Source: Christiangramia crocea
GTDB lineage: Bacteria; Bacteroidota; Bacteroidia; Flavobacteriales; Flavobacteriaceae
Assembly: GCF_022410465.1 (NCBI RefSeq)
Contig: NZ_JAJSON010000009.1
Coordinates: 62,001 to 126,000, forward strand
Direction of reading: 5' to 3'
DNA: 64,000 bases
Positions 33,363 through 42,993 of the stretch are shown in pieces; position 1 is the first letter of the stretch, and each line of letters opens with the position of its first letter. Position numbers and translations under genes: made by a program. The notes under the pieces are model-generated. The model had not been told where the DNA came from. It did no database searches and saw nothing but the letters and a program-made list of their open reading frames with translations.

Positions 33363-36032
33363 ATGAAAATTTTTATCAAAGCCTTTATTTTGCTATCATT
33401 ATCTATGATACTTTCATGCGCAACCAAGCCTGAGCAGGATAATAATACCTTATATAAATCAGACCAGTTTACCGTTTATAAGGATTCTGTTATTCAGGGT
33501 AAACACAAGGCTGAGATCCTTTCTTCTGAAAACATCAGTTCCAATTATAAAAGTCCGGCAAGCGAGAACTATTCAAATTTGATCAGCTTCAAGCTTACCA
33601 TCAATGAAAAGGATATTGAGATGCCTTCGGGGACAGACCATCACGTTCTAATCAAAAAAGGAGAGCACCAGTCGCCGGTATTTGTTTTTGGTGAACCAGA
33701 TGAATATACACCGGAGGATCATGGGGAAAAGCTCCCGCCAAATTATGAATATACCTTTAGAGTTGATATGAATCCGGTACTGGAACAGTTCGAGTCACAG
33801 GGATATTATGAGGCTTTTGATGGGAGCAGGATTGCCAGACAGGATTTTAAAGGATTCTATATAGCCGGGGGTTCTGAACCGCTTACCTGGGATTTTTCGA
33901 ATCTTGAGGAGAATGATCTGGAGCTGAAAGATGAGAATGGGGATGGAATTTATACAATTACTCTGAAAATGAATCCCTATGATGCTACCCAAAAAGAGAT
34001 AAAGAGTTGGGAGCTTTCAGAAGATATTTCTAAGAAACCATCCTATACATCAGATCAGCCAATTGTGGATGCTCTTTTTAAGCTTTCTACTGAAGAAGCT
34101 TTAAAGAATATTGAGCCGGACAGTACGTTGCGTACCGGTGCCGAATGGGGAGGGGTGTGGACCCGGGATATCAGTTATAGTATCTATCTGGCCTTCGCTT
34201 ACCATGAGCCAGAGATAGCCAGAATTAGTCTTATGAAAAAGGTGAAAAGAGGAAGAATTGTTCAGGATACGGGTTCCGGCGGGGCCTGGCCGGTATCTTC
34301 AGATCGTACCGTATGGGCTGTGGCTGCATGGGAACTATATAAAATCACAGGAGATAAAGACTGGTTGCAATCAAGTTATGAGATCATTCGTAATACCCTG
34401 GAAGATGACTATAAAACCATTAAAGCCGAAAATGGTCTTTATAAAGGTGAATCTTCATTCCTTGACTGGAGGGAGCAAACCTACCCGAAGTGGATGTCTA
34501 ATATGGATATAGCAGAAAGTATGAACCTTGGAACAAATGTGGTTCATTATCAGGCGAATCGAATTCTGGAAAAAATGGCAAATGCCTTAGGTGAGGATGC
34601 TTCAAAATACGCCGGGAGGGCTGAAAATATTAAGAATGCGATAAACGAACTTTTGTGGCAGGAAGACAAAGGTTATTATGCTCAGTATCTGTACGGGCGT
34701 AAGTATATGAATGTTTCGCCAAGATTTGAGGCGCTGGGGGAGGCACTTGCCGTGATCTTTGATGTGGCTGATGAGGAGAAATCTGAAAGAATAGTTTCTG
34801 AATCCCCGGTGACTCCTTTTGGAGTGACTTCCATTTATCCGCAAATTCCTGGAATCCCACCTTATCATAATAACGGGATTTGGCCTTTTGTACAGTCTTA
34901 CTGGAACCTTGCTGCTGCGAAGGCAGGAAATGAAAAAGTTCTGAACCATGGCCTGGCTGCCATATACCGGCCTGCTGCACTGTTCCTGAGTAATTATGAG
35001 AATTTTGTGGCTGAATCTGGAGATTTTGAGGGAACCGAGATCAATTCCCATCGAATGCTATGGAGCATGGCAGGTAACCTGGCGATGGTTCACCGCGTTT
35101 TTATGGGAATGGAATTTAGGGAAGATGGAATCAGTTTCAATCCGGTAATTCCCAGGAATTATAATGGAATGAAGTCACTTTCTAATTTTGAATACAGGAA
35201 TGCTAATCTTAACATTCAGGTTAAAGGCTACGGAAATAAGACCCGGGCTGTAAAAATGGATGGAGAGATTATAGAAGATAACTTTTTACCGGCAGATATT
35301 TCCGGGGAGCATACTATAGAGATTGAAATGGCAAATAATGATTTTGATGAGAGTGATATTAACCTGGTAGAAAACAAATTTTCCTTGCCTAATCCCCAGG
35401 TCAAAGTTAATGGTGACAGGCTGGAATGGAATCCTATCAGGAATGCTGAAAACTACAGGATCTATAAGAATGGTGAAGCAGTGGAAGATATCACTGAAAA
35501 TAAATATCAAATAGACCCTGGTCAGTTTTCAGAATATAAGGTAAGCGCTATTGGTCCTGATGGCTTTGAATCATTTACCAGTGAACCAATCTGGATCTAT
35601 CAGGATATGAATAAAGTTGAACTGGAGAATATTGCAAAGAGATCTTCCGAGAACTATGTTAACTATTCAGGGAATGGTTTTGTAGAACTTTCCACCGGGA
35701 CCCACAGGGAAATCGAAATTCCAGTGACAGTAGAGCAGACCGGGAAATATCTTCTCGATTTTCGCTATTCAAATGGAAGTGGGCCCTGGAATACCGATAA
35801 TAAATGCGCCATTCGTAGCCTCTACGTGAATTCAGATTATGAAGGTGCAGTTATTTTTCCGCAGCGTGGAAAGGATGAGTGGTCAGACTGGGGATATTCA
35901 AATTCCTTTACGGTGGAACTTGAAAAAGGTAAAAATGACCTGAAACTTAAATTTGAGGATTGGAACAACAACATGAATGTGGATGTAAACAGGGCCATGC
36001 TGGATTATATGAGGGTAATTCAGTTGAATTAG
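33363..36032 (+). CDS. Six-hairpin (alpha/alpha)6 glycosidase lipoprotein with C-terminal carbohydrate-binding-like domain
   Basis: 889 aa. Lipobox MILSC. The N-terminal 220 residues form beta domains. The catalytic-looking barrel starts at about 230 and has GAEWGGVWTRDISYS (259-273), FLDWREQTYPKWMSN, GTNVVHYQANRILEKM, YHNNGIWPFVQSYWNLAAAK and HRMLWSMAGNLAMVHRVFMG, typical of the six-hairpin glycosidase fold (GH63/GH15/GH78-like). I cannot place it in a named GH family. A fibronectin-like segment (about 655-740) and a CBM6/35-like domain (GTHREIEIPVTVEQTGKYLL, WSDWGYSNSFTVELEKG) close the protein. Linked to GH31 by 8 bp, it probably removes glucose or branches from the same alpha-glucan. Confidence 0.75.
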   Translation: MKIFIKAFILLSLSMILSCATKPEQDNNTLYKSDQFTVYKDSVIQGKHKAEILSSENISSNYKSPASENYSNLISFKLTINEKDIEMPSGTDHHVLIKKGEHQSPVFVFGEPDEYTPEDHGEKLPPNYEYTFRVDMNPVLEQFESQGYYEAFDGSRIARQDFKGFYIAGGSEPLTWDFSNLEENDLELKDENGDGIYTITLKMNPYDATQKEIKSWELSEDISKKPSYTSDQPIVDALFKLSTEEALKNIEPDSTLRTGAEWGGVWTRDISYSIYLAFAYHEPEIARISLMKKVKRGRIVQDTGSGGAWPVSSDRTVWAVAAWELYKITGDKDWLQSSYEIIRNTLEDDYKTIKAENGLYKGESSFLDWREQTYPKWMSNMDIAESMNLGTNVVHYQANRILEKMANALGEDASKYAGRAENIKNAINELLWQEDKGYYAQYLYGRKYMNVSPRFEALGEALAVIFDVADEEKSERIVSESPVTPFGVTSIYPQIPGIPPYHNNGIWPFVQSYWNLAAAKAGNEKVLNHGLAAIYRPAALFLSNYENFVAESGDFEGTEINSHRMLWSMAGNLAMVHRVFMGMEFREDGISFNPVIPRNYNGMKSLSNFEYRNANLNIQVKGYGNKTRAVKMDGEIIEDNFLPADISGEHTIEIEMANNDFDESDINLVENKFSLPNPQVKVNGDRLEWNPIRNAENYRIYKNGEAVEDITENKYQIDPGQFSEYKVSAIGPDGFESFTSEPIWIYQDMNKVELENIAKRSSENYVNYSGNGFVELSTGTHREIEIPVTVEQTGKYLLDFRYSNGSGPWNTDNKCAIRSLYVNSDYEGAVIFPQRGKDEWSDWGYSNSFTVELEKGKNDLKLKFEDWNNNMNVDVNRAMLDYMRVIQLN

Positions 36033-36157
36033 ATCAGGAAATTATGTCACAGGGGTGTCCGGGATCAGGACAGCCATAGGGCTCTAGATCTCACTACCCG
36101 GTCCGCCTGAAAAATACTTAGAACCGTTCCAACCCCGGCATCTCTATTATTTCCTTA

Positions 36158-36183
36158 TTTTAGGGATCTGATAATCCCTAAAA
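36158..36183 (+). promoter_or_regulatory. Perfect inverted repeat in the gamma-glutamyltransferase leader
   Basis: TTTTAGGGAT, loop CTGATA, ATCCCTAAAA: a 10-bp perfect stem ending 11 bp before the ATG at 36195. It could be an operator or an mRNA hairpin that overlaps the ribosome-binding region. Confidence 0.5.
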
Positions 36184-36194
36184 CATACATCAAT

Positions 36195-37880
36195 ATGAAA
36201 AAGTTTTTTCTTCTCTTTATACTTACATGCTGGGCAAGTGTTGTTTTTGCCCAGGACAGGATCACCGGGAAAACATTTGCAACCCGTTCAGACGTTATCG
36301 CACAGAATGGTATGGCCGCGACCTCCCATCCATTGGCGACGCAGATCGCGCTGGATATCCTGAAGGAAGGTGGTAATGCCGTTGATGCCGCCATTGCTGC
36401 AAATGCTGCCCTGGGCTTAATGGAACCTACCGGGAACGGGATTGGGGGAGATATCTTTGCCATTATCTGGGATGTGGAAACACAAAAATTGTATGGTCTT
36501 AACGGTAGTGGTCGGTCTCCAGAAGATCTTACTCTGGACTATTTCAGAGAAAACGGCCATGAATCGATTCCTTCACACGGTCCGCTTCCCGTTTCTGTGC
36601 CAGGCACGGTAGACGGCTGGTATGAAATGAATAACCGCTTTGGAAGTATGAAGATGAAAGAGGTGTTGGCACCTGCAATAAAGTATGCAGAAGAAGGTTT
36701 TCCAGTTACAGAACTCATAGCTTTTTATCTGAATCGGAGCTCCTGGATGGCCAAATATCCCAATTTTGAGGAAGTATATATGCCGGGAGGACATACGCCT
36801 GAAACCGGGGAGGTATTTAGAAATCCGCAGTTAGCCAGTACCCTGCAAAAAATTGCAAACGATGGGCGGGATGCCTTCTATAAAGGGGATATTGCCCGTA
36901 CCATTGCCAAATTTATACAGGAACAGGGAGGTTTTCTTTCCTATGAAGACCTGGCCAATCACAAATCAGAATGGGTGGAACCGGTGTCTGTGAACTACCG
37001 GGGCGTAGATGTGTGGGAACTTCCTCCAAATACCCAGGGTATTGCCGCACTGCAGATCCTGCAGATCCTGGAAGAGTATGACTTTGACAACATTCCCTTT
37101 GGCAGTCCTGAGCATGTGCATTTGTTTACTGAAGCGAAAAAACTGGCTTTTGAAGATCGCGCAAAATATTATGCTGATCCTGATTTCGCGAAAATACCGC
37201 TCGAACAATTGCTCTCAGATGAATACGCAGCCCGTCGCAGAGAACTTATTAAGACTGACAGAGCAGCCAAGACCTATGATGCCGGGGAACTTGAGGATGG
37301 AGATACCGTTTACCTCACAGTTGCCGATGGAGAGGGAAATATGGTCTCCCTGATACAAAGTAATTATCGAGGTATGGGATCGGGAATGGTGCCGCCGGGA
37401 TTGGGTTTCATGCTTCAAGACAGGGGAGAGCTTTTTAGCCTTGAGGAAGGACATGCGAACGTGTACGAACCCGGAAAACGACCTTTCCATACCATTATAC
37501 CGGCCTTTATGACCAAAGACGGAAAGCCCTGGGTAAGTTTCGGCCTTATGGGTGGTGCCATGCAGCCACAGGGTCATGCTCAGATTGTAATGAATCTGGT
37601 AGATTTTGGAATGGGACTACAGGAAGCAGGTGATGCGCCCCGAATACACCATACAGGTTCTTCAGAGCCAACCGATTATAAAATGACAGATGGCGGAACC
37701 TTACAACTGGAATCAGGATTCCCCTATGAAACTGTTAGAGCCTTAATGCATATGGGCCATAATGTTGGCTTTACGCTCGGGGCGTTCGGAGGTTATCAGG
37801 CTATTATGTATGATGCGGAAAACAAGGTCTATTTTGGTGCATCTGAAAGTAGAAAGGATGGCCAGGCCGCAGGATATTAA
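36195..37880 (+). CDS. Gamma-glutamyltransferase family protein
   Basis: 561 aa with a signal peptide ending VVFAQ. Family signatures: ATSHPLATQIALDILKEGGN, AVDAAIAANAALGLMEPTGN, GIGGDIFAI in the large subunit and the autoprocessing Thr in DGDTVYLTVADGEGN (T371), which becomes the N-terminal nucleophile of the small subunit. GGRGELF-type oxyanion sequence corresponds to MLQDRGELFSLEEGHAN. The enzyme cleaves gamma-glutamyl amides such as glutathione in the periplasm. In the TVYLTVAD segment the second Thr of the E. coli TTHYSVVD motif is Val. It has its own promoter region and terminator and is unlikely to belong to the PUL. Confidence 0.9.
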   Translation: MKKFFLLFILTCWASVVFAQDRITGKTFATRSDVIAQNGMAATSHPLATQIALDILKEGGNAVDAAIAANAALGLMEPTGNGIGGDIFAIIWDVETQKLYGLNGSGRSPEDLTLDYFRENGHESIPSHGPLPVSVPGTVDGWYEMNNRFGSMKMKEVLAPAIKYAEEGFPVTELIAFYLNRSSWMAKYPNFEEVYMPGGHTPETGEVFRNPQLASTLQKIANDGRDAFYKGDIARTIAKFIQEQGGFLSYEDLANHKSEWVEPVSVNYRGVDVWELPPNTQGIAALQILQILEEYDFDNIPFGSPEHVHLFTEAKKLAFEDRAKYYADPDFAKIPLEQLLSDEYAARRRELIKTDRAAKTYDAGELEDGDTVYLTVADGEGNMVSLIQSNYRGMGSGMVPPGLGFMLQDRGELFSLEEGHANVYEPGKRPFHTIIPAFMTKDGKPWVSFGLMGGAMQPQGHAQIVMNLVDFGMGLQEAGDAPRIHHTGSSEPTDYKMTDGGTLQLESGFPYETVRALMHMGHNVGFTLGAFGGYQAIMYDAENKVYFGASESRKDGQAAGY

Positions 37881-37919
37881 TTCCTGAAAATTATAATCAT
37901 CTGAACCTTAATAAACCAG

Positions 37920-37947
37920 GAACCCGGCTACCAGCCGGGTTTTCTTT
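37920..37947 (+). terminator. Terminator of gamma-glutamyltransferase gene
   Basis: ACCCGGCT, loop ACC, AGCCGGGT followed by TTTCTTTT, between convergent genes. Confidence 0.85.
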
Positions 37948-37967
37948 TGAATAAACCTTTCCTATAA

Positions 37968-40900
37968 TTAATCTTTCCTGGTAACCAGATCATATACACA
38001 AGGTATCACCACGAGGTTTAGGAGCGTTGCCGAAAGTAATCCACCGAGGATCACCACCGCCATCGGGCTTTGGATCTCACTTCCGGGTTCTCCTCCTTTT
38101 AAGGCTAACGGAATAAGTGCGAGACCTGTTGTAAAGGCGGTCATCAGGATAGGGTTCAGCCTGTCCAGCGCACCGGATTTGATGAGCTCGTATCCTCTAA
38201 GGCCCTCCTTTCGTAAGTCCTCATATCTCGAAACCAGCAGGATTCCATTCCGCGTAGCGATCCCGAACAAACTGATGAAACCAATAGTTGATGCTATACT
38301 TACAATTCCGGATGTAAAGTAAACGATCAGGATTCCACCTATCAGCGCAAGTGGCAAATTGATCAGCACCACAAATGCAAGTTTCACATTGTTGAATTCG
38401 AAATACAGCAAAAGGAATATCACGACTATCGCGATAACGGCAGTGATCAAAAGCATTTGAGAAGCTCTAGACTCGCTTTCAAACTGTCCGCCATATTGCA
38501 CTCTGTAACCTTCAGGAATATCCACCGAAAAATTCACGGTTTCCCGGATTTCTTCTACCGCGCTTCTCAGATCACGTCCCTGTACATTGGCGGCGACAAC
38601 TATCTTACGTTGGACATCTTCCCTGCTGATGGTATTAGGGCTGCTTACAGAAGAAACACGCGCTAGCTGTTCAAGCGGGACCTGTGAACCGTTTGGAAGC
38701 CCTATCAAAGCAGTTTTGATATTCTCGATGCTGTTCCTGAAGCCTTCTTCATATCGCACTACAAGATCAAAATACTTCTGACCTTCATAGATCTCTCCTA
38801 CCTCGTGGCCTGCAAAGGCGATATCCACCTGCTCCATTAGCTGCCCTACGCTCATTCCGTAAGCGGAGAGGATCTGGCGTTTTGGAGTGATCTTTATCTG
38901 TGGCACCTCAATCTGCTGATCTACCGCTACATCGGCAAGTCCGTCGATGGGAGTGATGTTTTCCTCTACATTTTTACCAATTTCATATAACTGTTGCAAA
39001 TCTGGACCGAAAATTTTGATCGCAATATTGGCTCTGGTTCCTGAAAGCATGTGATCAATACGGTGAGCGATAGGCTGCCCTAAAGTGATATTCACCCCGG
39101 GAACGATGCTTAGTTTTTGCCGTACGTCTTCAAAGAATTCTTCCTTGGATTTGTCTTCCAAAGTAAACGGAACATCAATCTCGGCGGCGTTCACGCCCTG
39201 GGCGTGCTCGTCAAGTTCAGCCCTGCCGGTCCTTCGGGTAACTACATTTACTTCAGGCATTTCAAGCAACAATTGCTCTACCTGTTTTCCTGTCTTATTG
39301 CTTTCTTCAAGCGACATCGCGGGTGGTCCAACCACGCTTATCACCATCGAACCTTCATTGAATTCAGGAAGGAAACTTCTCCCTAATTGGGTAAAAAGCC
39401 CGATGCTCAGTAAAAATACGATCACGGTAATCGCGATCACCGTTTTAGGAATCTTAAGGGCACGGTTAAGTGTCGCGGCGTACCGATGCTCCAACCATCT
39501 TTCGACTTTAGTCCCCTCAGCCTGTTTCAGCAGCATTTTCTCCTTTTTCAGAAGATATGTGCATAATACCGGAGTAACGGTTACCGCCACAACCAGGGAA
39601 GTAAGGACTGAAGTTATGAAAGCAATTCCCAGAGGTTTCAGCAACCTGCCTTCCATTCCGCCAAGGAAGAACAGCGGCACAAAAGACACTATGATTATAA
39701 GGGTTGCAATGATGATGGAACTTCGAATTTCCACGGAAGCTTCCCGCACTACAGTAATCACCGACTGTCTTTCTGCTTTCGGTTTTCGGATGTTCTCGCG
39801 TAAACGTTTATAAACGTTCTCCACATCAATGATGGCATCATCTACCAGTGCCCCGATCGCGATTGCCATACCTCCCAGACTCATCGTGTTGATAGTATAG
39901 CCCAGCATTTTAAGAACGATAATTGATACCAGTAATGAAATTGGGATGGCCAGCAATGAAATAAAGGTGGTTCGCCAGTTCATCAGGAAAATGAACAGCA
40001 CGATGATCACAAAAAAGGCTCCTTCCAGCAGGGTCATATTCAGGTTGCTGATGGAGGCTTCAATAAAATCTGCCTGCCGAAAGATCTGGCTTTTGATCTC
40101 CACGCTTTCCGGGAGACTGGTTTCAAGTTCAGCGATTGCTGCGTCCAGTCTTTCCGTAAGTTCCAGTGTATTCACATCGGGCTGTTTGGAAATCGTCAGG
40201 ATAACCGCTGGTTTCGCGTTCAGGGAACCGTCACCAATCTTGTCAGCTGCGCCTATTTTTACATTCGCTATATCCTTTATCTTGATGCTCTGGCCATTTA
40301 CCTGTTTAACAACTGCTTCCTCCAGGTCCTCTACGGCATAAGCCCTGCCGCTACCTTTGATGATGTACTGGTTTCCGTATTGGTTCAAAAAGCCACCCGG
40401 TGCATTGGTATTTGCATCCTTTACTTTTTCTGTAAGTTCAGTAAGGCTTACGTCGTAATATTTCATTTTACCAGGATCGGCAAAAACCTGGTATTGTTTG
40501 TAATCTCCGCCGATCACCACCACGTTTGCGATCCCTCCGATGGCTTTGATCCTTGGACGGATCTGCCAGTCAGATAAGGTTCTTAGTTCCATCGGGCTCA
40601 GACTGTCTGAAGTGACTCCCAACAGCATCACTTCACCCATAATGGAGGAGATAGGTGCCATTGTAGGAGCGCCTATTCCACCTGGCAGGTTTTCACGAAC
40701 CATCGGGATACGCTCACTTACGATCTGTCTTGCCTTATAAATATCGGTCCCCCAGTCGAATTCTACCCAAACGATGGAGATCCCCGCGGCTGAAGAAGAA
40801 CGGATCCTTCTCACATTTGGCGAACCGTTCATCGCGGTTTCAAGCTGGTAGGTCACAAGTTTCTCTACCTCTTCCGACTCCATTCCGTGAGCTTCAGTAA

Positions 40901-41048
40901 GTATGGTTACAGTAGGCGCGGTAAGGTCAGGAAATACATCCACGTTCATATCACGTGCGAGGTAAAACCCGGTGACGCTCAATATCACTGCCGCCAGAAG
41001 AACCAGAAGCCTGTTTTGAAGCGAAACTGATAATATCTTATTTAACAC
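37968..41048 (-). CDS. Heavy-metal-type RND efflux pump (CzcA/CusA-like)
   Basis: 1026 aa with the twelve-helix, two-loop RND layout. Signatures: LNKILSVSLQNRLLVLLAAV start, DVFPDLTAPTVTILTEAHGM, LVTYQLETAMNGSPNVRRIR, and the fourth-helix proton-relay block GALVDDAIIDVENVYKRL, where the paired Asp residues match the HME family. It moves metal ions (Cu, Co, Zn or Cd) from the periplasm through the TolC-like channel. Distal gene of an operon with TolC-like, adaptor and His-rich proteins. A four-helix-bundle gene separates it from the adaptor. Metal specificity cannot be read from the sequence, but the His-rich partners favour Zn/Cu/Co. Confidence 0.92.
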   Translation of the reverse strand: MLNKILSVSLQNRLLVLLAAVILSVTGFYLARDMNVDVFPDLTAPTVTILTEAHGMESEEVEKLVTYQLETAMNGSPNVRRIRSSSAAGISIVWVEFDWGTDIYKARQIVSERIPMVRENLPGGIGAPTMAPISSIMGEVMLLGVTSDSLSPMELRTLSDWQIRPRIKAIGGIANVVVIGGDYKQYQVFADPGKMKYYDVSLTELTEKVKDANTNAPGGFLNQYGNQYIIKGSGRAYAVEDLEEAVVKQVNGQSIKIKDIANVKIGAADKIGDGSLNAKPAVILTISKQPDVNTLELTERLDAAIAELETSLPESVEIKSQIFRQADFIEASISNLNMTLLEGAFFVIIVLFIFLMNWRTTFISLLAIPISLLVSIIVLKMLGYTINTMSLGGMAIAIGALVDDAIIDVENVYKRLRENIRKPKAERQSVITVVREASVEIRSSIIIATLIIIVSFVPLFFLGGMEGRLLKPLGIAFITSVLTSLVVAVTVTPVLCTYLLKKEKMLLKQAEGTKVERWLEHRYAATLNRALKIPKTVIAITVIVFLLSIGLFTQLGRSFLPEFNEGSMVISVVGPPAMSLEESNKTGKQVEQLLLEMPEVNVVTRRTGRAELDEHAQGVNAAEIDVPFTLEDKSKEEFFEDVRQKLSIVPGVNITLGQPIAHRIDHMLSGTRANIAIKIFGPDLQQLYEIGKNVEENITPIDGLADVAVDQQIEVPQIKITPKRQILSAYGMSVGQLMEQVDIAFAGHEVGEIYEGQKYFDLVVRYEEGFRNSIENIKTALIGLPNGSQVPLEQLARVSSVSSPNTISREDVQRKIVVAANVQGRDLRSAVEEIRETVNFSVDIPEGYRVQYGGQFESESRASQMLLITAVIAIVVIFLLLYFEFNNVKLAFVVLINLPLALIGGILIVYFTSGIVSIASTIGFISLFGIATRNGILLVSRYEDLRKEGLRGYELIKSGALDRLNPILMTAFTTGLALIPLALKGGEPGSEIQSPMAVVILGGLLSATLLNLVVIPCVYDLVTRKD

Positions 41049-41051
41049 TAT

Positions 41052-41092
41052 TCATAATTTTTAATGTTGAATGCTGAATGTTGAATTTCATT
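41052..41092 (-). repeat. Simple-sequence flank of the four-helix-bundle gene (pump side)
   Basis: The sequence contains the repeated trinucleotide-like words ATTTTTAATGTTGAAT, GCTGAATGTTGAATTT. The opposite flank (41456-41487) carries AATTAAAAATTCAAAACTCA, a related AT-rich repeat in the other orientation. Such flanks commonly accompany stand-alone four-helix-bundle genes in Bacteroidota. Confidence 0.4.
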
Positions 41093-41447
41093 AGGTACTA
41101 CTTTGAGAAGTCTTTACAATGGAAGTCAGGATCCTGATAAGTTCATCTGATTTTTCAAGTAATTCCGAAACATCAGTTTTCACAATCTTACTTTTGTTTA
41201 TGAGTTTTAACCAGTACAAAGTTTCCCTTGCTTCCTTAGCTGAAATAGACATCTTAGCTATAAAATCTTTTCTGCTAATTGCCGCACTGGCTTCCTCGAT
41301 ATTAGCACCAATACTGGTACCGCTACGAAGAAGCTGTTTAGAAAGAACATATTCCTTTTCCTCCAGCATCTGCCTATATAATTCTATGATCAAAAGGGCA
41401 AAATCAAATGATTTTGATCGTATAATATTATCTTTATCTTCTTTCAT
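41091..41447 (-). CDS. Four-helix-bundle (S23/intervening-sequence-type) protein
   Basis: 118 aa from the ATG complement at 41445-41447; the longer frame to 41579 overlaps the adaptor gene and is not plausible. SFDFALLIIELYRQMLEEKE, LSKQLLRSGTSIGANIEEAS, FIAKMSISAKEARETLYWLK and LIRILTSIVK are the family signature. These proteins were first found in intervening sequences of 23S rRNA genes and also occur alone in Bacteroidota genomes; the biological role is unknown. The gene sits inside the efflux operon, between adaptor and pump, where it has no known part to play, and AT-rich simple repeats flank it. It looks like an insertion that left the operon in frame for expression. Confidence 0.9.
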   Translation of the reverse strand: MKEDKDNIIRSKSFDFALLIIELYRQMLEEKEYVLSKQLLRSGTSIGANIEEASAAISRKDFIAKMSISAKEARETLYWLKLINKSKIVKTDVSELLEKSDELIRILTSIVKTSQSST

Positions 41448-41484
41448 AGAATTCTTAATTAAAAATTCAAAACTCACAATTAAT

Positions 41485-42984
41485 TTAATGTTCGTGTCCG
41501 TGACCCGGGGTTTGACCTGACATTGAAGCCATTTTAACCTGGTAGTTTCCGGTTGTAACCACAATTTCTCCGACTTCAAGTCCGCTTATTACCTGCGCGT
41601 TCTTTCCGTTTCGTTTCCCGATCTTTACAGGTCTTCTCTCGAAACTTTCACCACCGGTCTGTACGATCACGGAAAAATTTCCATAGTCTTCCAGCAGAGC
41701 GGCTTCAGGAACTACGATCCCCGATTCAGCTTCACCCATGGCGATCTGTACTTCGGTAAAACTACCTTCAGGCATTTCAACCACATCGTTCACCTTGATA
41801 TACACAGGGATCATTGGTTTAAGGTCTTCCACTTCCTTACCTACGGAAACTACAGATCCTCCTGCAGCTTCAACTTCCTCCCAGTCTCCGTTCTCATTCC
41901 TGTACCAGACATTGGCAATGGATTCTTTGCTGGGATTTTTTGACGGACTTAGCTGTGTTTTCAGTAGCCGGGATTTGTCAGTTCCAATAGTGACCAGATT
42001 TGCTCCCTGTTCAACATAGTCTCCGTTCGAGGTGTTGATGGATTTGATGAAGCCGTCAAAAGGGGCGCGGATCTGCTTTCCGCCTGCTCCGTAATTTGAA
42101 GCTAGGGCTCGGTAATTCGCTTCGGCTATGCGGAAATCACTTTCCACTTTTTCGAATTCTGCTTTGGGAACGATCTTATCCTCATAAAGTTCTTTTTTCC
42201 GTTCATATTCAGCCTTCGCCTGATCGTACCTGGCTTTCGCCTGGGCGATCTCTGCCTGGATATTATTGGAAGAAAGGCCTTCACTGCTCAAATTCATCAA
42301 TAGTTCACCCTGTTTAACTTCTATTCCTTCAGTCAGGTTTTCTGAAACGAAATTCACCATTCCGTTGGCGCCGGCCGCCAGGGTCTTGTAGGTTCCCGGC
42401 GCGGCTTGCCAGACACCGGAAGTATGAACAATGTCATAGACCTCACCTTTCGTCACAGGTTCTGTTTGAAAATCGATCTTCCAGGCCTGCTCCTTCAAAA
42501 AACTGATACCACCATCTTCTGCTTCCGCTACATTTTCTGAAGCTGCCGCAGCCGAGACATAGACCTGAACGTCTTCGATCACAATCCTGTCTGAATACTC
42601 AGGAGTTTCCAGATCAAAGACCAGATCATAAACGCCCGGTTCTTTTGGTTGTAAAGCCGGAGAAAAAATTCCCGGAGACGAAGGCGATTCCACAGTATGG
42701 CGGATACCGCTGTCTCCCTTGATCAAACTTACGGTTACCGAACCTTCCCGAACCGGCTGGTGTTTATCCAGAACAGTAAAATGGGCCGCAAATTTGCTGG
42801 TTTTCCCTTCCACCAAGACCGGAAATTCCACGAAAAGCTCTGTCTGGTCCGTCCAGATGGTTTTGCTTATCGCCGGAACTCCTGAGCTTACGTGGTTTCC
42901 TTCTGCATCATGTGCATGTCCCTCCTCCTTATTTCCACAGGAAAAAAGCAACAACGAGATGAATACTATAAAAATATATCTCAT
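41485..42984 (-). CDS. RND efflux periplasmic adaptor (CusB/CzcB-like)
   Basis: 499 aa. Lipobox LLLFSC at about residue 16 with a His-rich start (NKEEGHAHDAEGNH). Domains: an N-terminal beta domain (FAAHFTVLDKHQPVREG), a lipoyl/barrel-sandwich part (GVWQAAPGTYKTLAAGANG), a coiled coil (AQAKARYDQAKAEYERKKEL), IRAPFDGFIKSINTSNGDYV and a C-terminal domain (VPEAALLEDYGNFSVIVQ, VISGLEVGEIVVTTGNYQV). It bridges the pump and the TolC channel. The last residues are HGHEH, again a metal-binding hint. Ten bases separate it from the small lipoprotein gene upstream. Confidence 0.9.
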   Translation of the reverse strand: MRYIFIVFISLLLFSCGNKEEGHAHDAEGNHVSSGVPAISKTIWTDQTELFVEFPVLVEGKTSKFAAHFTVLDKHQPVREGSVTVSLIKGDSGIRHTVESPSSPGIFSPALQPKEPGVYDLVFDLETPEYSDRIVIEDVQVYVSAAAASENVAEAEDGGISFLKEQAWKIDFQTEPVTKGEVYDIVHTSGVWQAAPGTYKTLAAGANGMVNFVSENLTEGIEVKQGELLMNLSSEGLSSNNIQAEIAQAKARYDQAKAEYERKKELYEDKIVPKAEFEKVESDFRIAEANYRALASNYGAGGKQIRAPFDGFIKSINTSNGDYVEQGANLVTIGTDKSRLLKTQLSPSKNPSKESIANVWYRNENGDWEEVEAAGGSVVSVGKEVEDLKPMIPVYIKVNDVVEMPEGSFTEVQIAMGEAESGIVVPEAALLEDYGNFSVIVQTGGESFERRPVKIGKRNGKNAQVISGLEVGEIVVTTGNYQVKMASMSGQTPGHGHEH

Positions 42985-42993
42985 ATCTGATTT

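Noticed and set aside
33363-36032. GH65 assignment for the six-hairpin enzyme
   Set aside because: GH65 occurs in other dextran loci, but the expected GH65 catalytic signature was not found in this sequence.
41448-41579. N-terminal extension of the four-helix-bundle protein
   Set aside because: It overlaps the adaptor gene and the simple-repeat flank; the family signature starts after the Met at 41447.
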